Assembly (NCBI RefSeq): GCF_000217935.1
Contig: NZ_AFHI01000012.1
Location: forward strand, 1-64,000
Source of the DNA: Rheinheimera sp. A13L
GTDB taxonomy: Bacteria; Pseudomonadota; Gammaproteobacteria; Enterobacterales; Alteromonadaceae
Length of the DNA: 64,000 nucleotides
Reading direction: 5' to 3'
This document shows positions 18,593 through 27,875 of the stretch, piece after piece (position 1 is the first letter of the stretch; every line of letters starts with the position of its first letter). Below the pieces are notes generated by a model, which saw nothing but the letters and a program-made list of their open reading frames with translations, was not told the origin of the DNA and ran no database searches. The position numbers were made by a program, and so were the translations under genes.

Positions 18593-19356
18593 TAGTTCTG
18601 CTCTCCATTCTTTGACTCAACCAGTTGTCGTACCCAGGGTCTGTGTTGTTCAAACATCAAAATCTGACTGCGTAATCGTAAACAGGTGAGCGCCGCCAGC
18701 AACAAGGCAAAACCTAAAAGGCTGATCAACAGTGGCCATAACATCGACGGGTCAATCGAAGGTTTGGCAAACTTCGTAATAGTGGCGCCTTGATGCAGGG
18801 TATTCCACCACTCTACCGAGAAGTGAATAATAGGCAGATTAACCACACCCACTATGGCCAGCAAAGAGGCTACTTTAATGCCACGCGCCGCTTCTGAAAA
18901 AGCACCAGCTAACGCAATCACACCTAAATACAAAAACAGCAACACCAGTTCAGAGGTTAAACGTGCATCCCATACCCACCAGGTGCCCCACATAGGTTTG
19001 CCCCAGGCAGCTCCGGTAATTAACGCAATAGCGGTATACACAGCTCCTATTGGAGCTATGGCTAATACGGCCCATTGCGCCACCCGGATTTGCCAGACTA
19101 AGCCAATAAAAGCAGCAATAGCCATACTGCTGTATGCGCCCATGGACCAGATGGCAGAAGGCACATGAATATAAATAATGCGGTAACTGTCGCCTTGTTG
19201 ATAATCGGCAGGACTAAAAGCCAGGCCCCAGATATTGCCCAGCACTAAGGTAAATACAGCCAGCGCCATCAGATAAGGCAATAAGCGGCCACACAGATGG
19301 TACAAAGTCTCAGGTTTGGCGTAAGGATCTAACCAACGGAACATACTACCCCACAT
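18592..19356 (-). CDS. ccmC: haem-handling membrane protein CcmC
   Basis: Presents haem to CcmE at the periplasmic face. Six membrane segments; the WWD-type motif GTWWVWDARLTSELVLLFLY and the flanking conserved IIYIHVPSAIWSMGAYS (His ligand region) are intact. 254 residues from 19356; an ATG four codons later (19344), preceded by GTGGGG, is an equally likely start. Overlaps the ccmB end. Confidence 0.95.
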   Translation of the reverse strand: MWGSMFRWLDPYAKPETLYHLCGRLLPYLMALAVFTLVLGNIWGLAFSPADYQQGDSYRIIYIHVPSAIWSMGAYSSMAIAAFIGLVWQIRVAQWAVLAIAPIGAVYTAIALITGAAWGKPMWGTWWVWDARLTSELVLLFLYLGVIALAGAFSEAARGIKVASLLAIVGVVNLPIIHFSVEWWNTLHQGATITKFAKPSIDPSMLWPLLISLLGFALLLAALTCLRLRSQILMFEQHRPWVRQLVESKNGEQN

Positions 19357-20011
19357 TCATTCGAAGTGCCTGACGCACGGCCAGAGGCACCAGCGCTAAG
19401 GCGAATAATAAAAAGGCCAGCAGTACAGCCAATTGCCCTGTATAAGGCAAAGCTGTTGCTGCGGCTTCCATAGCACCACTGGCAAAAATCAGCAGCGGAA
19501 TATACAAAGGTAAAATAATCAGTGCCTGCAATATACCGCCTTTGTCTGCGGCCATAGTTAATGCAGCACCCAATACACTCAATAAACTTAATACGGGCGT
19601 ACCCAGCATCAGGGTCACTACTAAAACCTGCCAGCTTTGCCAGTCCAGCCCAAGCAACACCGCAATTAAAGGCGACACCAGAATTAAGGGCACACCTGTC
19701 GATAACCAATGGCAACAAATTTTCGCCGTGACATAGCTAAACAAGCCCTGTCGTCCTGCCACTAATTGTTCTATCACCCCATAACGGTAATCATCTTTAA
19801 ATAAACGTTCAGCCGACAACAACACACTTAAAAGTGCAGCTATCCAGACTAAACCTGGCGCTATTTGTTTCAGCATACCCGGCTCCGGGCCAATCCCCAG
19901 CGGGAACAAACTCAGCACCAACAAAAAGAACACCAGCGGATTGAGCCAGTCGGCTTTTTGCCGCCCCAGCAATTGTAATTCGCGTTTGATTAAAGAACGC
20001 CACATCACCAT
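19346..20011 (-). CDS. ccmB: ABC-type haem exporter permease CcmB
   Basis: Membrane subunit of the CcmABCD complex, 221 residues with six hydrophobic segments. Family features: an N-terminal cytoplasmic stretch (MWRSLIKRELQLLGRQKADW), NPLVFFLLVLSLFPLGIGPE and LLSAERLFKDDYRYGVIEQL. The ATG at 20011 has GGAG 5 nt upstream and overlaps the ccmA stop by 7 nt. Confidence 0.95.
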   Translation of the reverse strand: MVMWRSLIKRELQLLGRQKADWLNPLVFFLLVLSLFPLGIGPEPGMLKQIAPGLVWIAALLSVLLSAERLFKDDYRYGVIEQLVAGRQGLFSYVTAKICCHWLSTGVPLILVSPLIAVLLGLDWQSWQVLVVTLMLGTPVLSLLSVLGAALTMAADKGGILQALIILPLYIPLLIFASGAMEAAATALPYTGQLAVLLAFLLFALALVPLAVRQALRMNVG

Positions 20012-20631
20012 CTGTACTCCAGTTCTATCGCCTGAAGCTCTGGGTAAGAAGCGGACAAGGCCTGATGACTGGTCAAAACAATGACGCCACCTGCAGACAG
20101 ATGCTGTAAAAAATGTTGTTCCAGTCTGGCAATCAACTGTTGATCCAGGGAGGTAAAAGGTTCGTCCAGTATCCAGAGTGGTTTAGTTGTGAACCACAGT
20201 CGAGCCAAAGAGACACGGCGCTGCTGACCGGCAGAGAGCATAAAACAAGGAATATCCTCTAAACCAGCTAAACCTAAAGAGCCTAATAACTGATAAGGAT
20301 CTGCCACCTGTTGTTCGGTTAAAGCCGACCAGAACGCTAAATTTTGTAAGGCAGTCAGTTGAGGATGGATACCACTCTGATGACCAATAAACAGCAGTTG
20401 TTCAGAAAAAAACTCAGCCACAGAGCTTAAAGGTTTACCGTGGAATAAAATCTGACCGTCTTCAGGCAAGGACAAACCGGCCAGCAGTCGCAACAGCGAA
20501 CTTTTACCGGCTCCGTTTTTTCCTTGAATATAAAGCACTTGCCCTGCATTTAACTGAAAATTTAAGTTCTCAAATAACACTCTGTCCTGGCGGACACAGC
20601 TTAGTGCTTCGGCGGCCAAAATTATCGACAA
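20005..20631 (-). CDS. ccmA: ABC-type haem exporter ATPase CcmA
   Basis: ATPase of CcmABCD; hydrolysis drives release of holo-CcmE. Walker A is YIQGKNGAGKSSLLRLLAGL, the signature MLSAGQQRRVSLARLWF, Walker B LWILDEPFTSLD. I prefer the TTG start at 20631 because GGGAG lies 7 nt upstream and the protein then begins like other CcmA proteins (about 208 residues). An ATG ten codons upstream (20661) lacks a good site. First gene of the nine-gene ccm operon. Confidence 0.94.
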   Translation of the reverse strand: MSIILAAEALSCVRQDRVLFENLNFQLNAGQVLYIQGKNGAGKSSLLRLLAGLSLPEDGQILFHGKPLSSVAEFFSEQLLFIGHQSGIHPQLTALQNLAFWSALTEQQVADPYQLLGSLGLAGLEDIPCFMLSAGQQRRVSLARLWFTTKPLWILDEPFTSLDQQLIARLEQHFLQHLSAGGVIVLTSHQALSASYPELQAIELEYRW

Positions 20632-20804
20632 AGGGTAAACTCCCAAAAAAAGTCGCGGCATCTTAGCATATTGGCAATAGAATACGAATGCGCTATAACC
20701 TTGAAACAGCGGGCTTTATAGAAATTAATGTTTCAGATCAAAACCACAACTGCCGATATATCTGTGCAACTATGCCTGATAACCAACAATGGACCTGAAT
20801 AGAA

Positions 20805-22838
20805 GTGAACCAGATAACGATAGATAGCGCGTTAAGTGCCCTGACCAAAGGGTCTGTACCCGCTGCTGTGCTGGTGGAAGAGCAGAATTATCAGGCCTTG
20901 CTGAATATTGGCAAAGACGGTATAGGTCAGTTAAAGCTGCATACAGCCTCTGGTATGGTGCTTATTCAGGACGCCAAACTGAACTTACCTGCCTTGCAAG
21001 GTCAGCTCATGGTGCAATTGAGTCAGGCCTTGTCAGGTCAGTTGCAGTTAAAGCTCAGTCAGAATGGCCCTCAGCCTATGCCAGTGCAGTTAACTCAGCC
21101 GCAATTGCAACAGCTAGTAACCCAGCTCAGTAGTCAGCTCAGTTCGCCACAGGCCACGCAAAGCTCAACTCAGGTATCAGCCCAGTTAACGGCTCAACTC
21201 ACCAGTCAACTGCAACCGCAGCAAAACGGCAGCAGCGCCAAAGTAGTACAAGTGCCAGTGCAAATACAGCGTCTGGAACAGCAACTGATTTTGCAACTGG
21301 GACAAAATAAAGTTCAGTTGCCCTTACCCGCAGTTCTGCAAAGCTTGCCGGCCACGCAATGGCTAAATGCAAAACTGCAACTAAAAGCTGGTCAGTTAAG
21401 CCTGGTATTAGCAAAAGCGGCTTTGCAACCAGAGACTGCAGGCAGCAAAGCTACGGACCTACCACAAAGCAAAACTGCTTCTGCTGTGGTTCAGGGAAAA
21501 AACACAGAGCTGCTAACGGTGCCGCTTAAACACGAAACCACATCAGGTCCTGTAAAAAATCAGCCACAGCCTGTCGTGGTAAAGACCCAGACTCAATCTC
21601 AGCCTCAGGTTCAAACCCAGGCCCAAAGCCAGAGCAAAACTCAAATCAATACCCAAGCCCCTGTGGCTTTGCAAGCTCAGACTATTATTCCGTTACCAGC
21701 GGTTGTACAGCAGCGTATTTTGCCTTTGGTATTACCAGCGCTGACCACAGCTGTCTCTGGTGTGGTGCTGAGTTTAAACGAATTAAAACAGCTGCCTTTG
21801 CCTGCGGCAATGAAACAACAACTGGCAGACCCTGCGTATCAGTTACAACTCAACCCTCAGGGCCAGTTGCAACTCAAAGCTATACCAGAACAAAAAACCA
21901 TACAGATAGAGCCTCAGCCCAAAGTACTGCAATTACAAAGCTCTAAAACCGCACAACCCCAGACTGTATCAGGCCCAGTGGAAGCGACTAAATTTGTGAA
22001 ACCACAAATAGAACCTGCTGTGCTTAATCAGGCCTGGCGACAGTTATTGCCTATGCTCAATCCCGAATGGGAAAATCTGGCCGAAGTGCCGGAGTTACCG
22101 GAAGCAGTCAAAGCTATTTTACAGTTAGTGCGGCAAAGCCAGCCCGACGCCAGTAAGATGACTAATCTGGCCCAACTACCGGCTCAGCTACAGGCCTTAT
22201 TGCAATTTAACCCGCTGCAGAATGTGACTATGCCGCAAACTGCAGCTGGCACCTTAGCTGTGGCTATTCAGTTATTATTAGGCCGTTTGGGGCAAAGCCT
22301 GCCACAAAATGACAAAGGAGTGAATAAAGAGCATAAGCTGAAAGAATTTGTCGCTCAGTTGGATCAAAACCAAAGCAGTCAGTTATTAAAACAGCTGTCG
22401 AGCCAAAGCTCATCGCTGCAACATGCCCAGTTGTCTACGCTGGAACAACAAAGTAAAGATCCGCTGCAACAGCTGTTTTTAACTCTGCCGATCCAAAATC
22501 AGCAGGTATCAGATTTTTGCCAGATCGCCATCACCCAACAGGAAGAGGATCAGGACAAAGGCAAAGGTAAATCAACCCAATGGCAGTTATCGATGAAGTT
22601 TGATTTAAAACAGCTGGGGCAGTTGCTGGCGATCAGCAAGTTTTCAGGAAACTCCTTAGCCTTGCAGCTCTACACCGACACCACAGTACTCAAACTGTTA
22701 GCCGAAAAATACCTGCCGCTGTTAAAAGACAGATGCAAAGCTCAGGGCATAGAAGTGACAGAAGCACATTGCCAGCTTGGGAAAATTCCGGATAGTTTAA
22801 TGCCCAAAACCACCAGCTTGCTGGCCATTCGGGTGTAG
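20805..22838 (+). CDS. FliK-like (hook-length control domain) Gln-rich protein
   Basis: 677 residues, very rich in Q, L, P and S. A long low-complexity middle (about 90-310, with repeated QAQ/QTQ and SQL segments) leads to a C-terminal domain of the Flg_hook type: STQWQLSMKFDLKQLGQLLA, LALQLYTDTTVLKLLAEKYL and LLKDRCKAQGIEVTEAHCQL (about residues 590-665). FliK proteins act as rulers or substrate-switch factors for the flagellar export gate. No other flagellar gene is in view except the FlhB-like partner just downstream (3-nt gap). The GTG start has only a weak ribosome site. Divergent from ccmA. Confidence 0.75.
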   Translation: MNQITIDSALSALTKGSVPAAVLVEEQNYQALLNIGKDGIGQLKLHTASGMVLIQDAKLNLPALQGQLMVQLSQALSGQLQLKLSQNGPQPMPVQLTQPQLQQLVTQLSSQLSSPQATQSSTQVSAQLTAQLTSQLQPQQNGSSAKVVQVPVQIQRLEQQLILQLGQNKVQLPLPAVLQSLPATQWLNAKLQLKAGQLSLVLAKAALQPETAGSKATDLPQSKTASAVVQGKNTELLTVPLKHETTSGPVKNQPQPVVVKTQTQSQPQVQTQAQSQSKTQINTQAPVALQAQTIIPLPAVVQQRILPLVLPALTTAVSGVVLSLNELKQLPLPAAMKQQLADPAYQLQLNPQGQLQLKAIPEQKTIQIEPQPKVLQLQSSKTAQPQTVSGPVEATKFVKPQIEPAVLNQAWRQLLPMLNPEWENLAEVPELPEAVKAILQLVRQSQPDASKMTNLAQLPAQLQALLQFNPLQNVTMPQTAAGTLAVAIQLLLGRLGQSLPQNDKGVNKEHKLKEFVAQLDQNQSSQLLKQLSSQSSSLQHAQLSTLEQQSKDPLQQLFLTLPIQNQQVSDFCQIAITQQEEDQDKGKGKSTQWQLSMKFDLKQLGQLLAISKFSGNSLALQLYTDTTVLKLLAEKYLPLLKDRCKAQGIEVTEAHCQLGKIPDSLMPKTTSLLAIRV

Positions 22839-22841
22839 AGC

Positions 22842-23171
22842 ATGAAAGACGTGACTAAAACTCCTGATCACACAGACATAGACGCCAGCGCAGTAGCTCT
22901 GGCTTATGACGGTAAAAATGCACCGCAGATTGTTGCCAAAGGACATGGCGAACTGGCGCAGGACATTATCGCCACAGCCAAAGAACATGGCGTACTGGTG
23001 CATGAAGATGAAGAGCTGGTGAAAGTACTGCAACGTATTGAGCTGGGCACTGATATCCCAAAAGAGCTGTATGTTATCATCGCTGAGCTCATCGCCTTTT
23101 CTTATGTGCTGCAGGGCAAATTCCCGGACGAGTGGCACAATATTCACCAGCGTATTGATTTAAAAAGCTAA
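22842..23171 (+). CDS. stand-alone FlhB C-terminal-domain protein (FhlB-like)
   Basis: 109 residues matching only the cytoplasmic tail of the export-switch protein FlhB/YscU: AVALAYDGKNAPQIVAKGHG, then VLVHEDEELVKVLQRIELGT and IPKELYVIIAELIAFSYVLQ. The four membrane helices of FlhB are absent, and the autocleavage NPTH is replaced by residues around DIDAS, so it should not self-cleave. It follows the FliK-like gene by 3 nt, suggesting a pair that acts together, perhaps on the flagellar export gate. It converges with, and overlaps by 4 nt, the next gene. Confidence 0.85.
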   Translation: MKDVTKTPDHTDIDASAVALAYDGKNAPQIVAKGHGELAQDIIATAKEHGVLVHEDEELVKVLQRIELGTDIPKELYVIIAELIAFSYVLQGKFPDEWHNIHQRIDLKS

Positions 23172-23455
23172 CTTTCTTGTTTATCACTAACCAGCATAGT
23201 GCGGCTGGCGGATACAGCCGGGTGTGAAATCTGCACCTGGATGTCACTGATCAACTGGTGCAGCTCAGCCTCTGCAACTGGCTCTTTCATCTCCAGCTGA
23301 AATTCCAGACAAGCATGACCATGCCAGTCAGTTACACCCAGCAAATGCCAGTCAGTTAATTGAGGATGCTTTAGCGTATGACCACAATCACGCGCAACTT
23401 CAGCTAAATCGGCATCATCATCCGATAAATCCACTTCGAGGTATAAATACAACAT
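23168..23455 (-). CDS. small protein of unknown function
   Basis: About 95 residues, acidic, with LYLEVDLSDDDADLAEVARD at the N-terminus and a Trp/His-rich middle (LTDWHLLGVTDWHGHACLEF). No signal peptide or membrane segment; probably a small cytoplasmic alpha/beta protein. AAGGA lies 7 nt before the ATG at 23455 (a TTG and another ATG lie just upstream). I do not recognise the family. Confidence 0.55.
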   Translation of the reverse strand: MLYLYLEVDLSDDDADLAEVARDCGHTLKHPQLTDWHLLGVTDWHGHACLEFQLEMKEPVAEAELHQLISDIQVQISHPAVSASRTMLVSDKQES

Positions 23456-23525
23456 CATCAATTCCTTATTCTACCCACAGCCCCGATCTCCTAAGTAATT
23501 GGAGTTGCAGCGCGGCGACCTGTAG

Positions 23526-23546
23526 GGGCGTGGTCTATCCGCGCCC
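23526..23546. repeat. REP-like palindrome
   Basis: GGGCGTGG (23526-23533) pairs with CCGCGCCC (23539-23546, one G-T pair) around the loop TCTAT, in the gap between two minus-strand genes. No T-run follows. The look is that of short GC-rich intergenic repeats, but I see no second copy in this window. Confidence 0.35.
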
Positions 23547-23565
23547 GTCTCATCAAATCAAAAAA

Positions 23566-24285
23566 TCAACAAAGCTGCGGCTTCAAGAACGACGGGGATA
23601 ATGCCCAGTCTGCAGCCTTTTGTGCATGCAAAGCTGTGGTATCAAATAACGGCACTGTACAGTCCTCAGCGCTTACCAATAAACCTATTTCAGTGCAGCC
23701 CAAAATAATAGCTTCTGCGCCCTGAACTACCAAATCGGCCATGATCTGTTGATACAGCAGACGTGACTCCGGCTTCACTATCCCGAGGCATAATTCCTGA
23801 TATATCACCTGATGTACCCCTGCCCGAGCAGCTTCGTCCGGCACCAGCACCTCTAAACCATAATGCTCTGTCAGACGTTTTTTATAAAAATCCTGCTCCA
23901 TGGTAAAACGGGTGCCTAATAAGGCGACTTTTTTCAAACCAGCTTGCTCTATAGCTTCGGCCGTCGCATCAGCTATATGCAACAGTGGAATAGTAACAGC
24001 GGCTTCAATGCTGGCTGCTACTTTATGCATGGTGTTTGTGCAAAGCACAATACAATCAGCACCAGCTGCCTGTAACCTGAGTGCGGCATGCGCTAACACC
24101 TCACCGGCTTTGTCCCACTCGCCACTGCGCTGCAACTGCTCTATTTCCGCAAAATCCACACTGTATAAAATGATTTTGCCGCTGTGCAAACCGCCCAGTT
24201 GCTGCTTAATGCACTGATTGATTTGACGGTAATAAGGAATAGTCGACTCCCAACTCATGCCGCCTATTAAGCCTATGGTTTTCAT
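23566..24285 (-). CDS. aspartate/glutamate racemase family protein
   Basis: Cofactor-independent amino-acid racemase (YgeA type), 239 residues. The start IGLIGGMSWESTIPYYRQIN is diagnostic. Two catalytic-type cysteines are present: in CIVLCTNTMHKVA (about residue 81) and IILGCTEIGLLV (about residue 195). Substrate (Asp, Glu or another amino acid) cannot be decided. Stands alone between unknown small genes. Confidence 0.9.
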   Translation of the reverse strand: MKTIGLIGGMSWESTIPYYRQINQCIKQQLGGLHSGKIILYSVDFAEIEQLQRSGEWDKAGEVLAHAALRLQAAGADCIVLCTNTMHKVAASIEAAVTIPLLHIADATAEAIEQAGLKKVALLGTRFTMEQDFYKKRLTEHYGLEVLVPDEAARAGVHQVIYQELCLGIVKPESRLLYQQIMADLVVQGAEAIILGCTEIGLLVSAEDCTVPLFDTTALHAQKAADWALSPSFLKPQLC

Positions 24286-24351
24286 TGATATTTCTCGAAG
24301 GGGATGATGGAGTTACAGTAACAAGGTAGGCAGATACAAGTAAATAACAAA

Positions 24352-24374
24352 ACCCGTTGATGGGTTCAACGGGT
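24352..24374 (-). terminator. intrinsic terminator
   Basis: ACCCGTTGA (24352-24360) pairs with TCAACGGGT (24366-24374); on the minus strand TTTTGTTATTT follows. It ends the short gene at 24405-24599. Confidence 0.75.
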
Positions 24375-24404
24375 CTTTAGTAATAAAGGACTGCTATCAC
24401 AAGC

Positions 24405-24599
24405 TCAGTAATAAATATCCGCTTTCTGATGCAGTTGAGGTTCGTCCTGCAGATCGTCAAAAGATACAGCTATATGCTGATCTTTATTGTCCAGATCAGA
24501 TAAATACACAGCTCTGTCCTGCGCATCAATCCAGCTTACTATACCTATACCTTTTTTGGTCTGGCATACCATGCCTAATTTAAGCTCTAATACATTCAT
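24405..24599 (-). CDS. small protein of unknown function
   Basis: 64 residues, beginning MNVLELKLGMVCQTKKGIGI. The sequence (VSWIDAQDRAVYLSDLDNKD) suggests a small beta-barrel (SH3/KOW-like) protein, judged only by strand pattern. GGAG lies about 7 nt before the ATG, and it has its own terminator, which supports it being a real gene. Function unknown. Confidence 0.6.
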   Translation of the reverse strand: MNVLELKLGMVCQTKKGIGIVSWIDAQDRAVYLSDLDNKDQHIAVSFDDLQDEPQLHQKADIYY

Positions 24600-24721
24600 C
24601 GCACATCTCCTCAGGCTTAATAACTTAACTTCAGTACTAAGTTAGACGCGCAAAGATGTCATTTTGATGTCCGACCAGATAAATTAATGCTAACTGAATG
24701 AAATAAAGCGGAATTTAGTTT

Positions 24722-24745
24722 GGGTCAGAGTGTTTCCTCTGACCC
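24722..24745 (-). terminator. terminator after rluB
   Basis: GGGTCAGAG (24722-24730) pairs perfectly with CTCTGACCC (24737-24745), 26 nt past the rluB stop on the minus strand; the T-run is weak. Confidence 0.6.
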
Positions 24746-24770
24746 GAAAGTTACAAAAGTCAGGGCTGGA

Positions 24771-25712
24771 TCAGATGCGGGTACGTTTTTTCTGAGTTTG
24801 TTTTGGTTTTTTCGCTTTGGCTTTTTCAGCCGCTGCTGCTTTTTCTGCTCTCACCACTTCAGGTTTAACGCCCGACTGCACCATGATCTGATGTTTACGT
24901 ACCGCACGTTTAATACCAGCCATACGACGGCGACGTTCATCGCGGTCTTCCGGTTTCATTAAACTTTCAGTTTCGGCCGACAAATGCACCAGCTTACGTA
25001 AGTAGTTCACATCTTCCAGCGGGTATTCGGCATAACCACCTGCAGGTAAATGTTTAGGCAATAACAAATCACCGTAACGAATACGAATTAAGCGGCTGAC
25101 TACAGCGCCCTGAGATTCCCACATACGGCGAACTTCACGGTTACGACCTTCCGTCAGTACTACATGGAACCAGCGGTTAATACCTTCGCCGCCCATAGCT
25201 TTTACTTTTTTGAAGTTAGCTTTACCATCTTCCAGCTCCACGCCTAAACGCAGTTTCTGGATCATCGCATCGTTGACATCACCAAATACCCGTACTGCAT
25301 ATTCACGTTCTACTTCAAACTTCGGATGCATTAAACGGTTGGCCATTTCACCATCTGTGGTGAACAGCAATAAACCGCTGGTATTGATATCTAAACGGCC
25401 AATGGCAATCCAGCGGGAGTCTTTAATTTTTGGCAGGCGGTCAAATACAGTAGGACGGCCTTCAGGGTCGATACGCGAACAAATTTCGCCTTCAGGTTTG
25501 TGGTAGGCAATCACACGGCATACCTGTTCAGCTTCAGCCGCAATTTTGACCGGATGGCCGTCGACCCGCACTTGTTGATTTGCATTGATGCGGTCGCCTA
25601 ATGACGCCACTTTGCCATCCACAGTCACACGTCCAGCACTGATGTATTCTTCCATCTCGCGGCGGGATCCAACACCGGATCGCGCCAGCACTTTCTGTAG
25701 TTTTTCACTCAT
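24771..25712 (-). CDS. rluB: 23S rRNA pseudouridine(2605) synthase RluB
   Basis: Isomerises U2605 of 23S rRNA. An N-terminal S4 domain ([20 protein letters not shown]) is followed by the RsuA/RluB catalytic motif [20 protein letters not shown] (catalytic Asp about residue 109) and [21 protein letters not shown] basic, Ala/Lys-rich tail follows (about residues 255-313), common in RluB. Last of the scpA-scpB-rluB string, 3 nt after scpB. Confidence 0.93.
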   Translation of the reverse strand: MSEKLQKVLARSGVGSRREMEEYISAGRVTVDGKVASLGDRINANQQVRVDGHPVKIAAEAEQVCRVIAYHKPEGEICSRIDPEGRPTVFDRLPKIKDSRWIAIGRLDINTSGLLLFTTDGEMANRLMHPKFEVEREYAVRVFGDVNDAMIQKLRLGVELEDGKANFKKVKAMGGEGINRWFHVVLTEGRNREVRRMWESQGAVVSRLIRIRYGDLLLPKHLPAGGYAEYPLEDVNYLRKLVHLSAETESLMKPEDRDERRRRMAGIKRAVRKHQIMVQSGVKPEVVRAEKAAAAEKAKAKKPKQTQKKRTRI

Positions 25713-25715
25713 GAT

Positions 25716-26297
25716 TTAATGTATCTCTTCAGTCATCACGACTGGGTTAAAAAAATCCGGCGTTGCTTGAAACTCGGCCAGAGCAGGTAAATCGCTTAAA
25801 TCCTTTAAGCCAAAATAATCTAAAAATGTTGGCGTCGTGGCATACAAACCAGGACGACCCGGTACTTCTTTATGCCCTACCACTTTGACCCAACCACGGT
25901 CGAGCAAAGTACGCATAATCTGACTGCTGACAGTCACGCCCCGTACTTCTTCAATTTCACCGCGGGTAATAGGCTGACGATAGGCAATCAAAGCCAAAGT
26001 TTCCAGCACAGCACGGGAATAACGCGGCGAACGCTCCGGCCAGAGTAAGGCCAGATATTCACTTAAATCAGCGCGGGTTTGAAACCGAAAACCAGAGGCG
26101 GTTTCAATCAACTGAATACCCCGGCCTAAATAATCCTGTTGCAACTGACTTAAGGCCTGTTGCAAACGTTTACGGGTTAACTCAAAACTTTCCAGCACTG
26201 TGCTTTGTAAGTCATTCACAGACAAAGGTTTATCAGAGGCAAAAATAGCGGCTTCGACTAACTGCAGCAGTTGTTGCTCGTTAATTTTTTTCGCCAT
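25716..26297 (-). CDS. scpB: chromosome segregation protein ScpB
   Basis: Partner of ScpA and SMC/MksB-like condensins. Winged-helix pattern: LVEAAIFASDKPLSVNDLQS and the signature LALIAYRQPITRGEIEEVRG, then LLDRGWVKVVGHKEVPGRPG and YATTPTFLDYFGLKDLSDLP. 193 residues, typical. Confidence 0.94.
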   Translation of the reverse strand: MAKKINEQQLLQLVEAAIFASDKPLSVNDLQSTVLESFELTRKRLQQALSQLQQDYLGRGIQLIETASGFRFQTRADLSEYLALLWPERSPRYSRAVLETLALIAYRQPITRGEIEEVRGVTVSSQIMRTLLDRGWVKVVGHKEVPGRPGLYATTPTFLDYFGLKDLSDLPALAEFQATPDFFNPVVMTEEIH

Positions 26298-26335
26298 GCC
26301 CTCTCCTTTGCCTGTAGCTTCAAATACGGCCGCTA

Positions 26336-27160
26336 TTATGAAGATTTGATATGGATTTGACCATAAGCTTCTACTTGTATGACTTGGATCAGCTTCTCTT
26401 TCACCAGCTCCAGAATAGCTAAAAAGCTGACGACCACACCTTGTCGCCCTTCGGCTAACTCAAAACACTCGGCAAATTCAAGGTAGTCAGAGCGGCCTTT
26501 TAGCAACTCCAGAATTTTGCTCATACGCTCGCGGGTAGATAAATGCTCTTTTTTAATTTGGTGATGCTGAAAATCTTTGGCGCGTTTGGCAATGTCTTTC
26601 AGTGCCAGCAAAATTTCCTGCAAAGACACTTCTGGCAAAATCACATAAGGTTCAAAGTTATCATCTAATCCAGCTTTAGCCTGAAAATAATCCCGCTCCT
26701 GGCGTGGCAATAAATCCATGTCAGTGGCGGCTTTACGGATAATTTCGTATTCCTGCAAACGCCTGACTAAATCAGCTCTGGGGTCGGTTTCGTCATCGGC
26801 TTTATGATCATGCTGCGGCAGTAATAAGCGCGATTTAATTTCCGCCAGCATAGCGGCCATTAACAAATATTCTGCTGCAAGTTCAAAGTTCATATCCTGC
26901 ATTAAATCAATGTATTCCATATATTGCAGGGTGATTTCGTTGATAGGTAAATCAACAATATCAAAGCGGTGACGACGAATTAAATACAATAAAAAATCCA
27001 GCGGGCCTTCAAAACTTTCCAGCAATACCGACAGCGCTTCAGGCGGAATATATAAGTCTTCCGGCTTATCCAGCACAGCCTCGCCGCGAACAAAAGCCAG
27101 CGGTAACGGCTGCTGTATCGTCAGGCTGGAAAAGCTGTCGGCTAAAGACTCAGACATCAC
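26336..27160 (-). CDS. scpA: chromosome segregation protein ScpA
   Basis: Kleisin subunit bridging condensin heads. Signature ESFEGPLDFLLYLIRRHRFD near residue 48, then DLPINEITLQYMEYIDLMQD and AAEYLLMAAMLAEIKSRLLL; C-terminal winged helix with VVSFLAILELVKEKLI. 274 residues. Heads the scpA-scpB-rluB group; 38-nt gap to scpB. Confidence 0.94.
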   Translation of the reverse strand: MMSESLADSFSSLTIQQPLPLAFVRGEAVLDKPEDLYIPPEALSVLLESFEGPLDFLLYLIRRHRFDIVDLPINEITLQYMEYIDLMQDMNFELAAEYLLMAAMLAEIKSRLLLPQHDHKADDETDPRADLVRRLQEYEIIRKAATDMDLLPRQERDYFQAKAGLDDNFEPYVILPEVSLQEILLALKDIAKRAKDFQHHQIKKEHLSTRERMSKILELLKGRSDYLEFAECFELAEGRQGVVVSFLAILELVKEKLIQVIQVEAYGQIHIKSS

Positions 27161-27186
27161 TGTTCAACCGGATTTCCAACCCAAAG

Positions 27187-27807
27187 TTAGATGAAAGCAC
27201 TGCTATCGCCTGCACCCTGACGAATAACTACAGGGTTGTCTTCGGATAAATCAATCACTGTGGTGTGGTTTTCAGCAATCACGCCACCGTGAATTATTAA
27301 ATCCACCTGACGCTCTAATTGGTCGCGCATTTCTTCCGGATCCGCTTCAGCAAAATCATTGCCAGGCAAGACTAAAGAGCTCGACATCATAGGTTCACCC
27401 AGCTCTTCCAATAGCGCCAACGCAATTTTGTTTTGCGGAATACGTAAACCTACGGTCTTTTTCTTGTCGTTTAACAAACGCTTAGGTACTTCCTTAGTGC
27501 CTTTTAAAATAAAAGTATAAGCACCAGGGGTGTGGTTTTTAATTAAACGAAAGGCACTGTTTTCTACCTTGGCATACACAGATAACTCAGAAAAATCGCG
27601 GCACATCAACGTAAAGTGATGTTCTGTACTCATCTGACGGATTTGCAAAATGCGCTCCAGCGCCGCTTTATCGCCTATATGGCAACCCAAAGCATAACCA
27701 GAATCTGTAGGGTAAATCACCACCCCACCTTGCTTGATAATATGCACAGCCTGTTTGATTAAACGTTGCTGCGGATTCTCAGGATGAACATAAAAAAACT
27801 GGCTCAT
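27187..27807 (-). CDS. YciO-type Sua5/YrdC family protein
   Basis: 206 residues of the YrdC/Sua5 fold: IIKQGGVVIYPTDSGYALGC, then ALERILQIRQMSTEHHFTLM, PGAYTFILKGTKEVPKRLLN, KKKTVGLRIPQNKIALALLE, and VIDLSEDNPVVIRQGAGD at the C-terminus. True TsaC/Sua5 enzymes make threonylcarbamoyl-AMP for t6A; the YciO branch is a homologue of uncertain activity. The yciO-rnm-trp neighbourhood is the same as in E. coli, which favours the YciO branch. Confidence 0.88.
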   Translation of the reverse strand: MSQFFYVHPENPQQRLIKQAVHIIKQGGVVIYPTDSGYALGCHIGDKAALERILQIRQMSTEHHFTLMCRDFSELSVYAKVENSAFRLIKNHTPGAYTFILKGTKEVPKRLLNDKKKTVGLRIPQNKIALALLEELGEPMMSSSLVLPGNDFAEADPEEMRDQLERQVDLIIHGGVIAENHTTVIDLSEDNPVVIRQGAGDSSAFI

Positions 27808-27875
27808 AAATTCTTCTTATTCTCTGCACTTGTCACTAAAGTATGTTTAAGCAATAGCAATAAATTTGTTAAAAA

